Of a stretch of DNA of 45,622 nt, positions 41,500 through 45,622 are shown piece after piece; the stretch's first letter is position 1, and each line of letters starts with the position of its first letter. The translations under genes were made by a program, and so were the position numbers. The notes below the pieces were generated by a model, which was given only the letters and a program-made list of their open reading frames with translations, was not told where the DNA came from and did not search any database. Source of the DNA: Lysobacterales bacterium (GTDB lineage Bacteria; Pseudomonadota; Gammaproteobacteria; Xanthomonadales; SZUA-5); assembly GCA_022844135.1 (NCBI GenBank), contig JALHMG010000043.1, positions 1 through 45,622 of the forward strand. Reading direction: 5' to 3'.

Positions 41500-43746
41500 A
41501 TGCGAGCGGTCTGGATATTGGGGTTGGCGCTCGTGGCGTCGCCTTTGGCGGGATACGCTCAAACCGGGGGGGCGTGGGAGGACTTAGGGCCAGCGCCAAC
41601 GACTGGCGGGCAAGTTGAAGGCATCACTAACGGCGAAGTTGTGGGCGCAGTCAATGCCTTGGCAGCGCATCCGACGAACGCCGATATCCTCTATGCAGCG
41701 GCCGTCAACGGCGGCATCTGGCGCACCAACAACGCGACGGCCGCGTCGCCGACATGGGTGAGGCAAACCGATACGCTCGCTTCGTTGTCTTTGACATCCA
41801 TTGAATTTGATCCAACCGATGCCAGTCGGCAAACCCTCGTGGCTGGCTCGGGACGTACCTCGAGCTTGATCGATTTTGGTGGCGCGCTGATCGGGATGCT
41901 CCGCACTACCAACGGTGGGACGACGTGGACCCCGCTCGCCGGATCTGGCGGCATACTGGCAAATCGGGAGATACGCGGCGTTGCGGCGCGCGGCGCCGTG
42001 TTGATGGCGGCAGTGGATGCAGCCGCCGGCGTCTATCGATCCACCGACACCGGCGTAAACTTTACTTTGCTATCGGGCGCGGGGGGTAGCGGATTGCCTG
42101 CCGGCCGAGCAACCGATCTGGCGGCCAATCCGGTCGACCATGCCGTGCTCTACGTTCCGCTGATCGACGGCTCGGCGCCCGGCTTGTATCGGTCGGCCGA
42201 TACCGGCGCAACGTGGACGCGCGTCTCGAGTGCGGCGATGGACACACAATTCAACGGGTCGACGCGCGTCCGACTTGCGGTTGGCAATAGCAATCAAACC
42301 TACGCGGCGGTGATCCGCGGCGGTCAGCTCTCCAACGTTTATCGATCTGCCAATGGCGTCAATAGCTGGGTCGATATGGGGGTGCCAACGACTGTTGAAT
42401 CGGGATCTGCCGTGGGTGTACACCCGGGTGGACAGGGTCTAAGGCACTTTTCGATGGCGGCTGACCCGACGGACGTCAATGTCGTGCATTTGGCCGGCGA
42501 CCGGCAGCCGAACCCGTTTCCTAATTCCATTGGTGCAGTCGACTTTTCGGGTCGCGCATTCCGCGGCCAGCTCGGCGGCTCGCCTGTATGGCGTGCATTA
42601 ACCCATAACGGCACCTCGAACAACTCGTCTCCGCATGCCGATTCACGTGACATGGCCTTTGATGCTAATGGCAACTTGCTTCAATCCGACGATGGCGGTG
42701 TGTATCGCCGCACGCAGCCGAACTTGACCAGTGGAGTTTGGCAATCGGTCAACGGCAGTCTGCAGACGACCGAGTATCACGGCTTTGCCTACGATAGCTT
42801 CAGCGACCGCGTTACCGGCGGTGCGCAAGATACCGGTACACCAGAAGAAGACGTTGTGGCGATCAAGCGTTTTCGCAGCGTTAGTACTGCAGACGGTGGT
42901 GATGTGGCCGTTGCCGACGTCGGTGCCACGACCGTCTCCACGCGCTACTCAAGTTCTCAAAACCTCTTAGGCTTCCGCCGCCGAACGGTCAATGCCAGCA
43001 ACGTATTGCAGAGCACAGCGTTTCCCGCAAGAACGCCCACCGACGGGGTTTCGTTGGCGGCCCAGTTCTACACGCCCATCGCAACCAACGAGGCCGATGC
43101 CGCGCGTCTGGTCTTTGGCGGCAACAATGGGGTTTTCGAATCGCTCGATCAGGGTAATACGATTACCCGTGTCAGTACCTCGCGCATCACGCAATTTGTC
43201 GGATCTCCGCTGGTGTACGGGATTCCGGGCAACGCGGGGTTGTTGTATTTCGGCGCATCGGCAGGCTTGAGTTTGCGCACATCCGTGGGCGGCGCGATCG
43301 TCGCGTTGACATCGCTGGCGTCCACCGTGATTGACGTCGCCATTGACCCCAGCGTCAATCCGGCCACCTCGCCAACCAGCGGGCGCTTGTTCGCGATGAC
43401 CGCCTCAACCGTGCATTACTCAACCGACACTGGCGCGACCTTCCCCAACGTCACCGGTAACTTGATCACCGGTTTCAATCCCGGCACTTTGCGCTCGATG
43501 GCGTTCGTTCCGGCGACTGATTCGGCGTTGGTCGTTGCCGCCGATCGCGGTGTATTCGTGTCGCGCGCCAGCACCGGTTACAGCACATGGCAGCGTCTTG
43601 GAACAGGTTTTCCGAACGTGCCGGTGTTCGAGCTCGACTACGACATCGCAGACAACGTACTGACGGCCGGATCACTCGGTCGCGGCGCTTGGAAGTTGAC
43701 ACGGCCGCTCGATCCCGATGGTCTCTTCGCTAACGGCTTTGAATAA
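41500..43746 (+). CDS. Secreted BNR/sortilin-type beta-propeller protein
   Basis: A 748-residue exported protein starting MRAVWILGLALVASPLAGYA (signal peptide). It contains Asp-box/BNR-like repeats such as RTTNGGTTWTPL, RSTDTGVNFTLL, RSADTGATWTRV and YSTDTGATFPNV, spread through a WD40/sortilin-type propeller. It ends ...DPDGLFANGFE, a short C-terminal tail I associate with many secreted Lysobacterales proteins, possibly a sorting or anchoring signal. The next gene begins 13 bases after the stop, suggesting an operon. It is the second such propeller protein in the window, related in type to the one at 18351. The function is unknown. Confidence 0.85.
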   Translation: MRAVWILGLALVASPLAGYAQTGGAWEDLGPAPTTGGQVEGITNGEVVGAVNALAAHPTNADILYAAAVNGGIWRTNNATAASPTWVRQTDTLASLSLTSIEFDPTDASRQTLVAGSGRTSSLIDFGGALIGMLRTTNGGTTWTPLAGSGGILANREIRGVAARGAVLMAAVDAAAGVYRSTDTGVNFTLLSGAGGSGLPAGRATDLAANPVDHAVLYVPLIDGSAPGLYRSADTGATWTRVSSAAMDTQFNGSTRVRLAVGNSNQTYAAVIRGGQLSNVYRSANGVNSWVDMGVPTTVESGSAVGVHPGGQGLRHFSMAADPTDVNVVHLAGDRQPNPFPNSIGAVDFSGRAFRGQLGGSPVWRALTHNGTSNNSSPHADSRDMAFDANGNLLQSDDGGVYRRTQPNLTSGVWQSVNGSLQTTEYHGFAYDSFSDRVTGGAQDTGTPEEDVVAIKRFRSVSTADGGDVAVADVGATTVSTRYSSSQNLLGFRRRTVNASNVLQSTAFPARTPTDGVSLAAQFYTPIATNEADAARLVFGGNNGVFESLDQGNTITRVSTSRITQFVGSPLVYGIPGNAGLLYFGASAGLSLRTSVGGAIVALTSLASTVIDVAIDPSVNPATSPTSGRLFAMTASTVHYSTDTGATFPNVTGNLITGFNPGTLRSMAFVPATDSALVVAADRGVFVSRASTGYSTWQRLGTGFPNVPVFELDYDIADNVLTAGSLGRGAWKLTRPLDPDGLFANGFE

Positions 43747-43759
43747 CAGGAGCGCCCCA

Positions 43760-44707
43760 ATGAATCGTGTGACGACTTGCATGGCCGCGCTTCTGGCGGC
43801 TGGATCGGCAATGGCAGCGCCCTTGTCACTGAGCCCAGGCGTGTTGATCGACAACGCCGAACAAATGGCGATTACCGTCGATCCCAATGGTTACACGCAT
43901 CGCCTTGATTTGGCCGACGGCGCGGTGCGCTGGAAGAGTTCCGAGAAGGTCTACCCTATAGCGCTTGCTGATGGCATTTTGCTGGGTGTTGGCGTTCCGG
44001 ATGAACCCGGCACCGCGAATCTGATCGTGATGCGCCCAACGACGGGCGAGATTGACGATCGGATTGCGATCGATCTGCCGGAAACCGTGTCGGCGAATGT
44101 GTTTCCCAGCCCAAATCGCCGCTTCGCGGCGAGCGTGCTCGATACCCCTGAAGGCGTACGGGTGTTCTGGCGCCACGAGTTCTCTGAACTGCGCGGCGCT
44201 GCGATCCTGGAAATCGACAGCGAAGGCAATGAGACGATCAACCCGGTCACCGTATTGAGCGGCGCATTCGATCTTGTCCGCGATGGCGGTCGTTATTACG
44301 CCCTGCCGGTTCGCGGCGCATTCGAGGAACCGTCGGCTCCGGTACTGGCGCTCTCCGATGGCGAGCGAATTGCGGGCGTCACTGGCGTTCAATATCGAGC
44401 GGCCGACAACACCCACGCGGTTGTCAGTTCTGCCGGAAACGACGATGTTTTTGGTCTTGTCTGGCAGTGGACGGTTTATGACTGGAACGGTCGAAGCAAG
44501 GGAGGCTATCGCTCGCCGTATTCGGTGCTGCCGTTCTTGGTCAGCGATAACAGTCTGATCGTGCGTGATCTGCCTCTCGAATACCTGGAACGCGGAGAGA
44601 TGGTCGCGCGCGGCACGCGGCTGGTGTCCATCGATTTATCGAGTGGCGCCGAACGCTGGAGTTTCGATGTGCTCGATCAGGAGTATCGCGGCCCGATGCC
44701 GCCGTGA
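43760..44707 (+). CDS. Exported PQQ-like beta-propeller protein
   Basis: A 315-residue protein with a signal peptide (MNRVTTCMAALLAAGSAMAA). Repeats of the type GAVRWKSSEKVYPIALADG, PTTGEIDDRIAIDLP and SSGAERWSFDVLDQE match blades of PQQ-like propellers. They have no visible enzyme site, so a binding or scaffold role is likely. AGGAG lies seven bases before ATG 43760, directly after the BNR gene, supporting one transcript for the two. The frame opens further upstream, but the signal peptide and ribosome site fix this start. A hairpin cluster follows the stop. Confidence 0.78.
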   Translation: MNRVTTCMAALLAAGSAMAAPLSLSPGVLIDNAEQMAITVDPNGYTHRLDLADGAVRWKSSEKVYPIALADGILLGVGVPDEPGTANLIVMRPTTGEIDDRIAIDLPETVSANVFPSPNRRFAASVLDTPEGVRVFWRHEFSELRGAAILEIDSEGNETINPVTVLSGAFDLVRDGGRYYALPVRGAFEEPSAPVLALSDGERIAGVTGVQYRAADNTHAVVSSAGNDDVFGLVWQWTVYDWNGRSKGGYRSPYSVLPFLVSDNSLIVRDLPLEYLERGEMVARGTRLVSIDLSSGAERWSFDVLDQEYRGPMPP

Positions 44708-44714
44708 TCGTCGC

Positions 44715-44823
44715 TGCGTCGCGCTATGGCGCGACGCATCAGGCAATACGGGTGCGCGGACCGCTCCTCCGCGCGCAGTTTAGGCGCTGCTGCTTTTTGG
44801 TGCGCGGACCCATGGTCCGCACA
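44715..44823. repeat. Second cluster of tandem hairpins
   Basis: Three stem-loops follow the PQQ-like gene: TGCGTCGCGC (44715-44724) with GCGCGACGCA (44729-44738); GCGCGGA (44754-44760) with TCCGCGC (44768-44774); and TGCGCGGACC (44801-44810) with GGTCCGCACA (44814-44823, one mismatch). The second and third share the direct repeat GGTGCGCGGACC at 44751-44762 and 44799-44810. As in the cluster at 28385, they lie between convergent genes. Confidence 0.7.
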
Positions 44824-44927
44824 TACAGTCTCGACGCTGCAGGGAGATGCGACCCGAGGCCCGTACCTAAAGCCAGGCGCACGCCCGACCCGGAGCATCC
44901 AGACCCGTTGCGGTCACATCACGCTCC

Positions 44928-44964
44928 CAAAGAAAAAGCCGGCGCTAAGCCGGCTTTTTCTTTG
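44928..44964. terminator. Bidirectional terminator between the propeller gene and rpsT
   Basis: A perfect 16-base stem, CAAAGAAAAAGCCGGC (44928-44943) and GCCGGCTTTTTCTTTG (44949-44964), with loop GCTAA. The T- and A-rich stem ends serve as U-tracts on both strands. It lies 19 bases after the rpsT stop. Confidence 0.9.
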
Positions 44965-44982
44965 CGCTTAAAACCAGCGACT

Positions 44983-45258
44983 TTACGCCGCCGGCTGGCT
45001 CAGCTTTCGAATCGCGAGCGTCAGGCGGCTCTTGTGGCGCGCGGCCTTGTTGCGGTGAATGTGCCCGTGCGCCGAGATACGGTCGATGATCGGCGTGGCG
45101 CCCTTCAGGGCTTCGGCCGCGGCCGCGGCGTCGCCGCCGTCGATGGCCTTGACCACCTTCTTGATCGCAGTACGCAGCATCGAACGGACACTGGCGTTAT
45201 GCGCGTTGCGCTTGTCGGCCTGACGTGCGCGCTTCTTTGCTGACTTGATATTGGCCAC
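44983..45258 (-). CDS. rpsT: 30S ribosomal protein S20
   Basis: A 91-residue S20 protein ([20 protein letters not shown], then [29 protein letters not shown]). S20 is a primary 16S rRNA-binding protein of the small subunit. The start codon is GTG (45258), preceded by GGAG at 8 bases. E. coli rpsT also uses a weak start (UUG), which contributes to its autogenous translational control, so similar regulation is possible here. A small leader hairpin, GCGGTC (45279-45284) with GACCGC (45291-45296), lies upstream of the start. It ends before a strong terminator. Confidence 0.97.
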   Translation of the reverse strand: MANIKSAKKRARQADKRNAHNASVRSMLRTAIKKVVKAIDGGDAAAAAEALKGATPIIDRISAHGHIHRNKAARHKSRLTLAIRKLSQPAA

Positions 45259-45324
45259 CTGAAAACTCCAAGACTACTGCGGTCGAAAAGGACCGCGGAG
45301 CATAGCTGCGCAGGTGATTGCTGG

Positions 45325-45374
45325 TCAATTGATGGGCGGTGGGTTGTTCCTGATTGTTGGTTGTTGGTTTAGTT
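45325..45374. repeat. Degenerate G/T heptamer array upstream of rpsT
   Basis: Units like TTGTTGG repeat in 7-base phase (TTCCTGA, TTGTTGG twice) within the spacer upstream of rpsT. It matches the array type at 15868. Confidence 0.55.
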
Positions 45375-45510
45375 TGAGCGAGGCGCATGTTCAATGCCAT
45401 CAACCGGCGCCGCACTTTTTGCTGACTGAAACCGCGCGGAACGTCGCAGGGAGGGCCGAGTTCAAGCGTTGCAGCGGCTTTGTGATGCGCAGAGCCTCGC
45501 GGTCTCAACG

Positions 45511-45622
45511 ATAGGGGTCGGGACGGCCCGTGCCGCCCCGCCCTCCGAACCGTACGGGCGGTTCTCCCGCATACGGCTCTCCAGTGGGTGGTTTCCATAT
45601 CAGGATTGGCTCGCGCATCGAT
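45511..45622 (-). mobile_element. Group II intron, 3' end (domains V and VI); truncated by window edge
   Basis: On the minus strand domain V occupies 45579-45547. It begins GAGCCGTATGCGGGAG and ends CCGTACGGTTC, the highly conserved catalytic hairpin of bacterial group II introns. Domain VI follows (45546-45511), G+C-rich and ending CCGACCCCTAT, a typical 3' splice region with a likely bulged A. The sequence right of domain V would belong to domain IV, where the reverse-transcriptase ORF normally sits; its start is outside the window. The 3' exon lies at about 45510 and below. A short ORF covering this stretch is only the usual false translation of the intron RNA. Confidence 0.85.

Noticed and set aside
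45197-45598. Minus-strand 133-residue frame
   Set aside because: It crosses group II intron domains V and VI and then the rpsT leader; it is not a protein gene.

Overview
The window looks like chromosomal DNA of a GC-rich gammaproteobacterium of the order Lysobacterales (Xanthomonadales), probably near Rhodanobacteraceae/Lysobacteraceae. This rests on the hemH plus alpha/beta-hydrolase pair, the phasin, large secreted BNR/sortilin-type propeller proteins, a secreted protein ending in a short NGFE-type tail, and degenerate heptamer arrays between genes. The genus is not determined. I saw no rRNA, tRNA, CRISPR array or intact transposase.

Layout. 1-1153: hairpins and a decayed type II secretion/type IV pilus ATPase gene that lost its catalytic core. 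1150-6781 (minus strand): a conserved hypothetical protein, an M50 metalloprotease fused to a ClpS-like N-degron adaptor domain, a small membrane protein, a transmembrane Ser/Thr kinase with a long repeat region, and a secreted protein. 6879-10916: a lipid-storage neighbourhood with a fatty acyl-CoA reductase, acyl-CoA-binding protein, TetR regulator and phasin; a perfect palindrome lies upstream of the reductase. 11241-13684: an overlapping HD-GYP and EAL pair for cyclic-di-GMP turnover. 13802-18360: an orphan ABC permease, a LysM/hydrolase operon, ferrochelatase with an overlapping hydrolase, and an NlpC/P60 lipoprotein. 18351-26899: a lipoprotein beta-propeller, RluE pseudouridine synthase, a small lipoprotein, a secreted lipase, glycerol kinase and a cPLA2/patatin-like phospholipase. 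27145-28357: a RES-domain toxin-antitoxin pair, followed by an unusual run of tandem hairpins. 28607-33122: an M16 zinc peptidase and urocanase.

33123-41189 is the accessory part: an AAA/DUF4143 ATPase, a frameshifted IS66 transposase remnant, and a 1.8-kilo-residue secreted RHS protein with a cysteine-rich C-terminal tip, followed by an overlapping A+T-richer gene that fits an immunity protein. 41500-44707 holds a second secreted BNR protein and a PQQ-type propeller protein. rpsT follows, and the right edge is the 3' end (domains V and VI) of a group II intron whose body lies outside the window.

The best candidates for something not previously described are the M50-ClpS fusion (5390-6253), the RHS tip and immunity pair (35140-36149), and two clusters of consecutive hairpins between convergent genes (28385-28572 and 44715-44823). 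Heptamer-phased low-complexity arrays recur in at least six intergenic spaces.
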